Shown here: positions 11,649-23,499 of the stretch, piece after piece
Layout of the letters: each line of letters begins with the position of its first letter
Numbering within the stretch: the first letter of the stretch is position 1
Assembly (NCBI RefSeq): GCF_950023065.1
Contig: NC_088679.1
Span: 12,028,001 to 12,092,000 of the forward strand
DNA length: 64,000 nt
Direction: 5' to 3'
Source of the DNA: Planococcus citri
Lineage: Eukaryota; Arthropoda; Insecta; Hemiptera; Pseudococcidae
The notes under the pieces: generated by a model
Databases searched by the model: none
Told to the model about the DNA's origin: nothing
The model's input: only the letters and a program-made list of their open reading frames with translations
Position numbers and translations under genes: made by a program

Positions 11649-12110
11649 TTGATAATACATAATTATTATAATTATTTCATAAAAATTAGGGCTGAATACC
11701 TAACTGCTCGAGGAAAACGAGAACAAACATTAAAAAGAAATTGGTTCAAAGAACGAAAAAACGCATATTTTTGCATTTATAATCTCAATTTTCATCCTCG
11801 AGGAGAGCAATGGTTCCAGTCACCCCCCCCCCCACCACACTTAAGTACACATTGATTTGATTTTGACTTACAAATATAAAGTGTATAAGTTTTAAATCTG
11901 CAAATTCTACACTTTTTTCAAAAAGTTTACTATGTTACCTCTGTGCATATACCTAGCTCAAATAAATTATTTTCATAGTTTTCCAAAAAACAAAGAAAGA
12001 AATTGTCAATTGTGAAACTTTTCGATCATGGTCGAAGTATAACCTGTTAAATGAGTGAAGCTATACAGTAGATTGTCAGAATTTGAAACAATTTCTAAAA
12101 TAACTCAGAA
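11649..12110. other. No gene between repeat landmarks
   Basis: An open frame of about 68 codons at 11649 has no coding character and lies in repeated DNA. A poly-C tract occurs at about 11824. Nothing else is supported. Confidence 0.4.
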
Positions 12111-12799
12111 GTGACAAAACGACCGTGTGGCCAATAGGCAAAGAGCAGACACTCTCTTGCAATCATCTCGACTTCGAGATGTACATATGTACATCTAAGT
12201 GCGGTAGATTCTTCTATTGTGGCTCATTCTTCTAAACAGGTAGTTGAAACATCGTCGGTTGCGATTTCAACAACTTCGAGGAATTGTAAAATTTCTCTGA
12301 AAAAAGTTCCAAAAACCCACCCTTGAAGTATGTACTTGTATTCATCATTTAGAGTAACTTGAATGCGGCGACGTTGCACTAGCACTTGCACCGATAATCA
12401 TTAATAAGCAACACTATTTCGTTGTTTTAACAACGTGAAAATATGTCCTAAATCCTGGAAAAATAATTGCGATGTTGCCAGAACGAACCTAGGGGTTAAC
12501 TGGACTACATTTGGGTGCAATCATCATGTCTTCAAAAAACTCACTCAGTTAGGTGATTTTGGTGAACATTATCGTTGGAAATTTTGAATTAAGTTTGCCC
12601 CTTCATTTTTGAATAGGCAGTTTTGTTCATGATAACATTTTTTGTTCGTCCTCTCGAATGCCTACTGTGAGTTATGACTTATGAGCATTTTAAATTATTC
12701 AAACATTTTCTGATTTTTGTTGATTTTTTTTTTCTTTAGTAGGTAAATATCAAGTTTTTCAAAGCACGTGGCTTCTTCAATTCACAATGTAGAATTAAT

Positions 12800-14720
12800 T
12801 GCGTTAGGAATTATATTTTCATGTTTCGTTCCAGTTTACTTTTTAAACAAAATATATCTGCGATACTATTGCTGAGCTGTGTTCAGAAAAATTGTTGCAT
12901 TAATTAGATGTGCCTTGAAAATTTTCAGAAATAATTTTTAAAAATAAATTCATCTTACTCTTAACGACTTGAAACCCCATTCACCTCTAATATTATAAAT
13001 AATCTGGTGAAATTGGTGAAATGACAATGTCCTCAGATTTTGAAGAAACTAACTGGTGAAAGTGATTCCAAATAGTCTAAAAGACATGTGATAAAATTTC
13101 CAGATCGTCATTTCACCCATCACCTCTAAATGGGTGTAATTGCAAGTTGAGTTCAGAATTTCTTCTCGGAAGTTTCCAACTGAACCAAACTTTTTCAAAC
13201 TTGTAAAAATGTTACAATCTATTAAAAGTTTGATGAGTTTTTTCTTCTTTCAGATGTACAATTATTAAAAAAAATAATACTTATCTCATCTACATACCTA
13301 TATAGGTGTAAGTAAGGAGGATCTCGAAAAGAAATGCTGCAGGATTTTACCAATTTAATGGAAATCTTCATTTTTAGTTGAAAATCACTCAGAAAAGATT
13401 TTAGCTCCGGAGGTGCTCCCATGAGGAGACACAGATCTTCAAAGAGGGAGCATTTTTGAAAAAATCGTGATTTTTCGCTCTAGCTCCCACCAAACAAGTT
13501 TCAGAAAAATTGTAAAGAAATTGTCAATTGTGAAACTTTTTGACCTTGGTCATGGTCGAAGGGCAAACTGTTGAATGGGCGAAGTTATGATGGGTACGAG
13601 AATGTCAAAACTTGAGACCATTTCGAAAAAATATTCAGAACGACGAAGCGACCGTGTGGCCAATAGGCAAAGAGCAGAAACTCCGTTGCAATCATCACGA
13701 CAATTTGATTCCTCGAGATTTAACTAATAGCGAGTCATTTTTATCGCGCTTTGAAAATCACGATTACTCCGCACTATTGGAGCTAATTATTACTTTGTAG
13801 TGAAAATGAAAAGTTGTAGGCATATCATGTATGCATGGGTGTTCCGGAAATGGTCTGCCACAATTTAATTGTAGATATCTAGGTAGTACTCGCGGAGACA
13901 GGAGACAAACAGAACACGTTGTGAATTGAATGAGCCAAGTGCTTTGCATAACTCAAAATTTGCTACTTTTGAAAGAATTGTCGAAAATCAGAAAATGTTT
14001 GAATCATTTGAATGATGACGCTCATAAGCATACAAAATAACTCGAGTAGACGAACAAAAAATGTTATCATGAAAAATTGCCCATCTTCAAAATTGAAGGT
14101 GCAAACTTAATTCAGAATTTCTAAATTTGGGATGCTTCTAATTTTGACGATTTTAAATTTTCAACTCGTATTAATTGCGCCTTCAATTTTTAAGATAGGC
14201 AATTTGTTACGGTAAGATTTTTGTTCTTCCATTTGAGCACTATCGGTTTTATTGAAGTCACTTTAATTAATATTGCAAACATTTTCCTTACTACTTATAA
14301 ATTAAAGAAAAACACCATTGTTGAGGCAAAAATTTATCAATCCCTCTGTCGGCCTAAGTGATAAAATTTTCCACAAATAGTTAGGTCATATTTTTCAAGT
14401 GGAATAATTTTCTAGTAAAACTGATGATAATTTGTTTCCGAATTGATACTTATTGATCTCCTGCAATCAATATTTTCGTAGATCTAAACATAATATCTTC
14501 GAGGCAACTTGATTTTTTCAATAATTCTCGAGACTAACGTTGTGAAAATAAATTTTGGCTGTTGAAAATCTCTTTCCCGCAAATTTTTAAAATGACCTGA
14601 AAATCCACCATTTCAGGTTCAGGGAATTTTACCCACGTCACTTCAGTCTCAATTATAACTTATTGGATAACTTGATTTAAAATTTAAAAAAGAAAAAAAC
14701 AAATACAGAGGAATTAATCA
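12800..14720. repeat. Segmental repeat copy 2
   Basis: It carries 'gcgttaggaattatat' (12801), 'gacaatgtcctcagattttg' (13022), 'cgtgatttttcgctcta' (13467), 'cgaccgtgtggccaatagg' (13649), 'gggtgttccggaaat' (13836), 'tccctctgtcggcctaag' (14340) and 'aaaaaacaaatacagagg' (14694). The order agrees with the other copies. It is non-coding as far as I can see. Confidence 0.65.
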
Positions 14721-14879
14721 TAAAACTCTTACAATTACCTACGTACCTCATACTCGTATTTTACTTTCTACAAATATATACGTACCTAAATGTAGAATTA
14801 ACTTCAACCAGGTATTTGTGAATTTAGAAACCATTTTTTGAAAATTACTTGCAGTTGAATTGAAAGGCTAGTGACAATT

Positions 14880-17640
14880 AATGTGAATAAATACTTTTGA
14901 TAGTTCTTAGATAATTATAAAAAATGAAGTCATCTTACTCTTATCACTTGAAACCCATTTCATCATTATGTATCAGTATTATCACAGTTGAACTCTTATA
15001 TTTTAGCTTATTACCAACCTGACTACTTGAAAGAGAATAAGCTAGGTACTAAAATTGGTGAAATGACAATGTCCTCAGATTTTGAACAAACTAACTGGTG
15101 GAAGTTATTCCATATGATCTAAAACACATGTGATGAAATTTCCAGATCAATATCTCATTCATCCCCTGTAAAAGAGCGAAATTGCAAGTTCAGTAGTAAA
15201 TTTGTTCACGGAAGTTTCCAAACGAACTTTTTCAAACTTGTAGGAATGGTACATTCTACCAAAGGTCGTTTATGGAATTTGTGGAAATCCTTTCAATCGT
15301 ATTTTCTTGGAAAAACGTGTGTGTTAAGCTTGTTCTCAACCAAAATCTAAGACCACTTTTTTAGGGTTCCACTGAGTGGTTGAGAATTGTCAAATCGCTC
15401 GTTTTTAGCTGAAGTCCTGTTTTGAAAGTTTTTTTCTCTGAAATGTTTCACATTAAGTATGTATCCAAGCTAAAACATCAAAAGCGATCATTTCTGAAAC
15501 TAGGGAAATATTTTGGAATACAGTGTGTCCAATTGTTCTATCATTATTGCAAATTTTTAAAAACTGAAAATAGGTATTAGAAAATTTCCAGGTTGTTTTT
15601 CTCGATTTTTGAAATTTCGCAACAATGATCAAAAGATAGGCACAATCTGCATTCCAAAATATTTCCCCAGTTTCGGAAACGCCATCTTTCGATGTTTTGG
15701 CTTAGGTATATCTACTTACATGCATAATTAATGTATAATACTTACTTCAAAAGAAAATGGATCAATCCTTACGGACTTTTTGCAAAACAATTAGGTACTT
15801 ATTCAATTTATTTAAATAAATTGGTAGAACTGTTGAAACAATTTCCAAACAAATTCAGAAGCGATAAAGAAACCGTGTCCTCAGTAGGCAAAGAGCAAAA
15901 ACTCTCTTGCAATCTGGGAAATTTTATTCCTCGCGATGTAACATAAGAAGTCCAATACTTATATGTGTAGTATGTAGGCCTACATAATTATTGATGACCA
16001 GTAGTATTTCGTTGTTTTAACAACGTTAAAATTTCTTCGTAAAATTGACGACGTTGCCGGAACGAACCTAGGAGTGAAGTGGACTACATTTTTTTTTCCA
16101 AAGAATAATTTCAGGGAGTTGAAAAAACATTGAAACATTGAAAAACTCACTCAATTGGTTGATTTTGATAAACTTTATCGCATTATGAAAATCGCGATTA
16201 TTCGATACTTTTGGGGCGAATTACTCTGTAATGATGAGGGAGTGTAGACTGTAGACCTATCATGTACCTATTCCGGGTGTTCCGGAAATCGTCTGCCACA
16301 CTTCAACTGTAGATAGTAAGAACTCGAGAAAACAAACAAAAAACGTTATTATTACTAGCTGCCAAACTCGTATCTTGTGAATTGAAAGAGCCATGTGCTT
16401 CGCAGAACTCAAAATTTGCCAATTTTGAAGAAGTCGTCAAAAATAAGAAAATGTTTGAATCGCAAGATAATATAGGTACTCTCGAGTAGACGAACAAAAA
16501 ATGTTATTATGACAAATTGCCCATCTTCAAAATTTAAAAATTTGGGATGCTTCTAATTTTGAGTATTTCAAATTTTCAAATCGCGTTTGGGCCTTCAATT
16601 TTGAAGACAGGCAATTTGTCATAATAACATTTTTTATTCGTATCTACTCTCGTGTACCTAGTGTGATTTATGGGCATCATTTGAATTATTCAAACATTTT
16701 CTTATTTTTGATGTTTTTTAAACGAAATTGTTAAATTTCAAGTTTTGCAAAGGACGTGGCTTCTTCAATTCACAAGATAGGCAACCAGTCATAATAATTG
16801 ATTGCATTAGGAATTATATACATAGTATGAGTATGTAATTTTTATGTTTCGCTCCAGTTCACTTTTTTAAATAAAATTCATCTGTGATACTATTTTTGCT
16901 GAGTTGTGTTTAGAAAGAATGTTGCATTACAAAGCGTCCATGTGGCCAATAGGCGAAGAGCAAAAACTCTCTTGCAATCAGCATTTTAATTCCTTGAGAT
17001 GTTTGATTCCTGGTCGATTCATATTGGTGTCGAGCTTAAATAAAAGTCTGACTTGATTTTTCAATTAATTTTGAATTCCTGAAAATTTTAAAATCAATAT
17101 CCCTCTGTCAGCCTAAGTGATAAAATTTTCCACGAATAGGTCATATTTCTGAAGTGAAATAATTTTCTAGTAAAACTTATGAAAATTTGTTTCTGAATTG
17201 ATACTTACATGATCTCCTGCAATCAATATTTTCGTAGATCTAAACATAATATCTTCGAGGCAACTTGATTTTTTCAATAATAATTCTCGAGGCAAACGTT
17301 GTGAAAATCTCTTTCCCACCAATTTTTAAAATGACCTGAAAATCCACCATTTTCAGGGAATTTTACCCACGTCACTTCAGTCTCATTAATAACTTATTTT
17401 GTTACCTTATTTTAAATTTAAAAAAGAAAAAAACAAATACAGAGGAATGAATTATACCTATAAAACTCTTACAATTACCTACGCACCTCATACTCGTATT
17501 TTACTTTCTACAAATAGGCTACGTAAAATCATGTAGAATTAATTTCAATCAGGTTGTTGTGAATTTAGAAACCATTTTTTAAAAATTACTTGCTGTTGAA
17601 TTGAAAGGCTACTGACAGCAATCCGGAATATGTATTAGTA
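14880..17640. repeat. Segmental repeat copy 3
   Basis: Landmarks are 'gacaatgtcctcagattttg' (15064), 'aagaccacttttttagggttcc' (15349), the 'ctctcttgcaat' box (15895 and 16959), 'ccgggtgttccggaaat' (16273), 'gcattaggaattatat' (16802), 'tccctctgtcagcctaag' (17100) and 'aaaaaacaaatacagagg' (17427). Two box copies suggest an internal rearrangement. Confidence 0.65.
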
Positions 17641-18380
17641 TGTTGCAATGTGCATGCTACATACTAATACATAAATCGGTAAATATTTTTTTTACGCGGA
17701 TTCTCGAAAATCTGGTTTCTGGACGGTTTTAGAATCTCTTTTTTAAACACTTTTTAGATTCCAACAACAAACTTTCAAAGCCTTAAAAGTCTTATCTTTT
17801 CAAGTAAACTCAGTAAAATCCATAATCCATTTCCATAAGCTACTACCCTAGCAGATTCTTGTAGATTATAAATCTGCCAAAATCCAGATTCTCAAAGATT
17901 GCCAAAATCTGTGTAAAAAAAAAACGTGGGTACTTGGTTTTTCAAAATTTTTCTCAGAAACAAGCGAAGCTATAGGTACAAGTACACCATTTTTGGGCAA
18001 AAATTTACCAATTTTTAAAAGTTCGACAAAAATGAGAAAATTTTTGGGTAATTGAGTAGACGAATAAGAAAAGTTATTATGACAAATTGCCTATCTTAAA
18101 AATTGTTGAAAATTCAAAATTTTCCATATTTCGTGCAAGGCGAATTTTGAAATTTTGAATCAAGTTCGATCGATCCCCTCAATTTTGAAGATATAGGTAA
18201 TTTGTCATAACATTTTTTTGATCGTCCTCTCGATTACCTACTGTGAGTTATGGGCATATGTACCTATTTCAAATTATTCAATTATTTTGTTATTTTTGAT
18301 GATTGATTTTGAAATTATTAGTGTTTTTTAAAACACGTGGCTCCTTCAATTCACAAGATATAGGCAACCAGCCATAATAA
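17640..18380. other. Spacer between segmental repeats
   Basis: A short inverted pair, 'atgtattagtatgttgcaatgtgcatgctacatactaatacat' in two halves near 17629-17672, forms a hairpin. The rest is AT-rich without a supported gene. The 'tatgacaaattgcc' and 'gataggcaa' words are shared with the flanking repeats. Confidence 0.4.
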
Positions 18381-18384
18381 TTAA

Positions 18385-20375
18385 CTGCATTAGAGATTAT
18401 ATTTTTATATGTATTTGGTTCCAGTTTACTTTTTCAAAAAAATTCATCTCCAATACTATTGCTGAGCTGTGTTCGGAAAAAATGTTGCATTAATTAGATG
18501 TGACTTGAAAATTTTCAAAAATAATTATAAAAAAATGAAGTCATCTTACTCTTATGACTTGAAACCCCATTCATCATTATATCACTGTTACAATTTAGTT
18601 TATTGCCAACATGACTACCTGAAAGAGCATAAGCTGGTGAAATTGGTGAAAATGACAATGTCCTCAGATTGAACAAACTAACTGGTGGAAGTTACTCCAT
18701 ATGATCTAAGACACATGTGATGAAATTTCCAGATCACTATCTCATCCATCACCTCTAAAGGAGCGAAATTGCAAGTTCAGTTGTAAATTTGTTCACGGAA
18801 GTTTCCAAACGAATTTTTTCAAACTTGTAGGAATGGTACATTTTACCAAAGGTCGTTTATGGAATTGTGGAAATTATTTCAATCGTATTTTCTTGGAAAA
18901 ACGTGTGTGTTAAGCTTCTCAAGACCAAAATCTAAGACCACTTTTTTCAGGGTTCCACTGAGCGGTTGAGAATTGTCAAATCGCTCATTTTCAGCTAAAG
19001 TCCTGTTTTGAAGGTTTTTTTCCCCTGAAATATACTTATTTCACATCAAGTATCTAAGTTAAAACATCGAAAGGGATCATTTCTGAAACCAGGGAAATAT
19101 TTTGGAATGCAGTGGTTCCAATTTTTCGATCATTATTGCGAATTTTGAAAAACTGAAAATAGGTAGGTATGTATTAAAAAATTTTTAAGTTGTTTTTCTC
19201 GATTTTTGAAATTTCGCAACAATGACCACAAAAGATTGGCACAACTGCATTCCAAAATATTTCCCCAGTTTCGGAAACGCCATCTTTTGATGTTTTGGCT
19301 TCTTAGGTATCTACCTATTTACCTAATTAATGTAAAATACCTAATTCAAAAGAAAATGGATCAATTCTTACGAACTTTTCGCAAACCAATTAGGTAACCT
19401 ACTTATTCAATTTATTAAAATAAATAGGTAGAACTGGTGAAACAATTTTGAAAAAAATTCAGAAGTGACAAAGCGACCGTGTGGTCAATAGGCACAGCGC
19501 AAAAACTCTCTTGCAATCTGGAAAATTTTATTCCTCAAGATAAAAATTGGTTACAGAAACTAGGTGATGACATTTTAAAAATTTCGGACATAAGAAAAGA
19601 AATAACGTGTAAGTATTTTTGCATTTTTAATTTAAATTTCCACGCAGAAGAAGAACGGTGTTCTCAGTTGCCCCCTGGCTGCCATACGGGGAATGGTACT
19701 CATTGATTTTATTTTGACCCGTTGAATGTAAGTTTCAAACCTGCAACTTTCATATGTACATTTTTCTAATTTGAGTTAACCATGGAATCTCAGCGCAAAC
19801 AGCTCAAATTAAGGTATTTATTTTCATATTTTTTCAAGAAACAAAGATAGAAATTTTTAATTGTGAAACTTTTCGATAATGGTCGGAGGCTGAACTGTTG
19901 AATGAATAAAGCTAAAGCTACCTACATATTGTACAATGTCAGAATTTTAAAACGGTCTCGAAGAAAAATTCAGAAGTAACAAAGCGACCATGCGCGGCTA
20001 ATAGGCAAAGTGCAAAAACTGTCTTGCAATCAGCATTAATTCCTTGAGATGCTTGATTTTTGCAGGGAAGGTTGCGGTGACAATCTCGCGTATTCGCGGA
20101 TTTTTGCTCTGTGCAAAAATTCCAAATTCTGTAAAATTCGGATTTAAAAAAAGACAAACAGAGCCCTTCCAAAACTTGTAAATACTGTCAACGTTTCAAT
20201 TTTCATCCACCCATAATGATTTTTCAATTTTCGATTAATTTTGAATTCTTGAAAATTTTAAAATCATTCCTCTCTCAGCCTAAGTGATATAATGTAGAAT
20301 TAATTTCAACCAAGATAGTTGTGAATTTAAAAACCATTTTTGAAAATTACTTGCTGTTGAATTGAAAAAAGAAAT
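18385..20375. repeat. Segmental repeat copy 4
   Basis: It contains 'gcattagagattatat' (18386), 'gacaatgtcctcagatt' (18653), 'aagaccacttttttcagggttcc' (18933), 'gcgaccgtgtggtcaatagg' (19472) and 'gcgaccatgcgcggctaatagg' (19983). It closes with 'ctctcagcctaagtgata' (20271) and 'cttgctgttgaattgaaa' (20350). It ends just before the GC-rich MITE. Confidence 0.65.
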
Positions 20376-20392
20376 CAATCCCTAGGTTTGTT

Positions 20393-20583
20393 CGTTTTGT
20401 TTACCTTTCTTACCCGGGTTTCGTCCCGCACTCCCCCGCGCAGCCAACAAACGTGTTGAGCGTGGTAGCGCGGGGCAAAACCCGGGTTTTGCCCCATGCA
20501 ACACATGCGCTAACCCGTTTGTTGGTTCCGCGGGGTAGTGCGGGGCGAAACCCCGGTAAGAAATGTAAACAAAACGAACAAAC
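20393..20583. mobile_element. GC-rich MITE with about 45-base terminal inverted repeats
   Basis: The left end 'ggtttgttcgttttgtttac', then 'ctttcttacccgggtttcg', mirrors the right end 'cgaaaccccggtaagaaatg' and 'taaacaaaacgaacaaacc'. The core ('gcgcggggcaaaacccgggttttgcccc') is itself self-complementary and far more GC-rich than the surroundings. The frame open across it is a by-product. No transposase is present. Confidence 0.8.
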
Positions 20584-20960
20584 CTCTTGCTAAGAGTGTA
20601 GGTACGATTTGATAAGAAATAAGTAGCCCTTTCAAATGAGTACTTCAAACACTCAGTAATTTGAAGGTATCCTCTCATGAGAATCGTCTAATTTTTATGT
20701 TTTTCCAAAATTGCTGTAAATGTTCTCAATTAGGCATACTGACCTTATTCCCCAAATTTCAAATGACCTACACTGATTTAAAAAAAAAAAAAAAAAATTC
20801 AATTCAATTCAAATCATTCATTCATTGCAGTAGACAGCTTTAGCTGTATTTACAATGTCAATAAACTAGATTAATTATAACATATTAACAAAGTACGTCG
20901 GAGGGAGAAGAAAGTGAGTTGAAAATACAGATAGGTAATTAAATTAGGGAAATATATAAT

Positions 20961-21941
20961 CGCACGACAGAAAAGGGTGTTTGAACGACACCAGCAAACG
21001 ACAATAAATGCTATGGTAGCGACAAGTTAGGTCTTTACAACGACAGGTTTTCAACGACAAAATAATGAGTCAGAGCGACTATTTTTAATTATTGATCACG
21101 ACAAGTCCTCCCGACAAAAAAGGATGTCTAAGCGACAGAATAAAATTTTAAACGACAGAACAATTTATCCAATTGCAAATCTGAAAACACACGAAAAAGC
21201 GATAAATAAAATGTTGGTTTGGGAAGCTAGCAAAAATACTTACTTAAAAATTGCTCTGAAATTAGTGCAAAAACTGTGTGACAATTTTCAAACGTAAAAT
21301 GTGAGGTTCCTATGGACTTATTGAGATTGCAATTCGCACAATAATACAGTAGGTACCTTTGCGTTCTATGATAATGAGAATTCGTCAATTTTTTCAACAA
21401 AAAAAAATGAAGATCATTACACTTTATATATCATTCATTTTCAAAAACATGGCGCTTGACACACAAGTCGAAGGACATTTGGGGTATAAAACCGAATGTA
21501 CACTAATGAAAGAAAAGCTAAAAATCTCTAAAATAAAATAAAAATAATTAGGCCAAAACCGTTGAGAAATTTGCTGTGTACACAAAATTTATCACTGTTT
21601 GAGAATTACCCTCCTATCATTTTATGAAAATTTCTATTTTTTTTTTCATTTTATTCGATTTGTAACTTTTTTGGTAAAAGTAGGCGTGTTGATGGATTAA
21701 AAAAAAATTAAAAATAGACGTGTTGATGGATATTTCTGACGTGAATTGTCGTTGAATTTTTTTCAACTGTCGTTCAATTTTTTATTTGTCGTGGACATTT
21801 TTCATCTGTCCTGCAAACATTTCATTGTCGTTCAACTTTTTTTTCTGTCATTCAATTTCTTTTTTGGTCGGGCATTTCTTTTATTTGTCGGGCCTGTCAT
21901 TTAGACCACCTTTTCTGTCGTGCGATTCACCTATTCTGTCG
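20961..21941. mobile_element. Element with inward-facing CGACA word arrays
   Basis: Both ends share the inverted core 'aatcgcacgacagaaaagg' (20959 on the plus strand, 21924 on the minus). Inside the left end, CGAC words (mostly CGACA) start at 20965, 20986, 20999, 21020, 21041, 21055, 21076, 21099, 21112, 21133 and 21153. Steps are mostly 21 and 13-14 bases, giving a three-word period of 55-57. Inside the right end, TGTC words (mostly TGTCG) recur at 21747, 21768, 21787, 21807, 21826, 21846, 21886, 21916 and 21937, mostly 19-21 apart. Bases between words are not conserved. No transposase is visible. It sits within the LINE 3' region. Confidence 0.6.
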
Positions 21942-22230
21942 TAACGATAAATCATACCCATTAAATTATATAAAATGTTCAGAATTACTATTTTGTGAGA
22001 ATAATGTTTGAAATGAGCATAAAAAAAGGGGAAAACAGAAAATCACAAAAAAAACAACAGATTGTAAGATACAGCTCATGAAAACACAGTAAAATACCCC
22101 TTTGGCGAGAACAATAGTAAGTTTGGAATGAAATAGCATAAAAAAAAAAATTGTTATAATAATAATACAGTGATAAAAAATTAAAGAGGCAACAGATTAT
22201 AAAATTATAGTAAGAAAACAACTTATTAAT

Positions 22231-23227
22231 CTAGCTGCAACATTTCTTCAACACTGTAGAACGCATATCTCTGTATCCAATATTTGAGTTTATTTTTAAA
22301 ATTTTTTTGGATGCTATATTTTTTAGTTCCTGTGGTATTTTGTTATAAATTTTTGAGGCCATGAAATCAATGTTATTTTGCATAATTTTTGTTCTTAAAT
22401 TTTCACTTATGACCAAATTTCTAAATCTTGTTTCATATGTATGAGAAGGTACCTTGAGATTTATTATTCCATTCTTTACCATAATACATAATTGAAGAAT
22501 GTACTCACATGGAGCTGGCAGTATGTTATTTTCAATAAAGACTGGTTTACAGGATTCTCTTGGATGTTTTCGAAACATTATTCTTAGAACTCTTTTTTGT
22601 ATTAGAAGTACACGATGGAGTAGGCTGTGATTACCACCCCAAAGTGCTATTCCATAGCTCAGATTAGAGTGAAATAGGCCAAAGTATGCGATTTTTAAAG
22701 TATGAGAGTGTGTAATTTCTCTGAGTTGTCTTATCAAATAGGTATAGGTGGAGAGTTTTTTGATTAAATGGTCAACTTGGTTATTCCATTTCAAGTCAGA
22801 ATCTATTATAACTCCCAAGAATTTAGTTGATTCGAGTATCCTGTAATTTTCAGTTATAGAGGGAGGTACCTTATTCCCAAATCCCAAGAAATGTGTTTTA
22901 TTTAAATTTAGTACCATTTTGTTTGCTGAGAATCAAGGTATCAACTTATTTGTAATGCCCTGAATGTGATCACTGTCAACACCTTCATTAATTTCTAGTA
23001 GAGCTGTTGTATCATCAGCAAATTCTGTAAGACTATATCCAAAATAGGTTGATAACTAGATCATTGATATAAATAATGAAAAACAGTGGACTTAAGATAG
23101 ATCCTTGTAGTGCCTCTTGTATAATAGGTTCTGTCTCAGAAAATGTGCTATTATTAATTTTCACAATTTGGACTCTATCAGACAAATAGCTTTTAATTAT
23201 TCGAGTTAATTCGAAACTTCGTCTCAA
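22231..23227 (-). pseudogene. Broken reverse transcriptase C-terminal region
   Basis: The 5' piece (23227 down to 23033) has YLSDRVQIV and ILSPLFFIIYINDL, which fit reverse transcriptase blocks 3-4 of non-LTR elements. A one-base frame change near 23036-23050 leads to EFADDTTALLE (about 22997-23027), the catalytic F-A-D-D box. An in-frame TGA at 22933-22935 stands where tryptophan is usual in this block. The frame then continues as MVLNLNKTHFLGFG, FLGVIIDSDLKWNNQV and the thumb region to a stop at 22231. With a frameshift, a stop and a missing 5' end the copy is inactive. The clade is most like jockey/CR1; exact placement needs a tree. Confidence 0.85.
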
Positions 23228-23499
23228 TCAAGATTGAACAAATGTGATAAAGTTTCGTCTTCATAACTGCAAGTAAAGGACAAAAAAAAAAGTTCGAAAA
23301 AATTGATTCGAGCAAATTCTTCTACCGTACTTGAGCATAACTTTTCGATAGGTACTAAATAATATCGTATCAATTACACACTAAATAGAATGGGAAATCT
23401 CTCAATATAACTCTCTTCTCATCAGAATGATGAAAATACAACCCTATAGATACCTACCTACGTACATATTCGATAGAAACGAGAACACGAACCAAACCG

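Larger units (their letters stand above)
7150..12600. repeat. Segmental repeat copy 1, interrupted
   Basis: Landmarks of this repeat run in order: 'gcattaggaattat' (7155), 'tgaaatgacaaatcctca' (7424), 'cgtgatttttcgctcta' (7905), then an insertion at about 7977-11130. The copy resumes at 'aagaccacttttagggttcc' (11160) and 'cgaccgtgtggccaatagg' (12121). The order is the same as in copies 2-4, which shows that the intervening 3.2 kb arrived later. No open frame is shared among the copies. Confidence 0.6.
20781..23230 (-). mobile_element. 5'-truncated non-LTR retrotransposon (LINE)
   Basis: The minus strand carries the end of a reverse transcriptase reading frame (22231-23227), then a long 3' untranslated region. 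The 3' end near 20797 has 'caatgaatgaatgatttg' followed by two to three 'aattg' units and an A/T run, a tail style common in jockey/CR1-type elements. The element begins inside the polymerase domain, so most of its 5' end is missing. Its 3' region is interrupted by the CGACA-word element at about 20961-21941. Confidence 0.75.

Noticed and set aside
20382..20678. 98-codon minus-strand frame with PALPRSTRLLAARGSAGR
   Set aside because: It lies across the GC-rich MITE. The absence of stops follows from base composition.
20965..21160. CRISPR-like array
   Set aside because: Only five bases are conserved per unit, spacers are 8-18 bases and the genome is eukaryotic. A CRISPR array needs repeats of about 25-40 bases.
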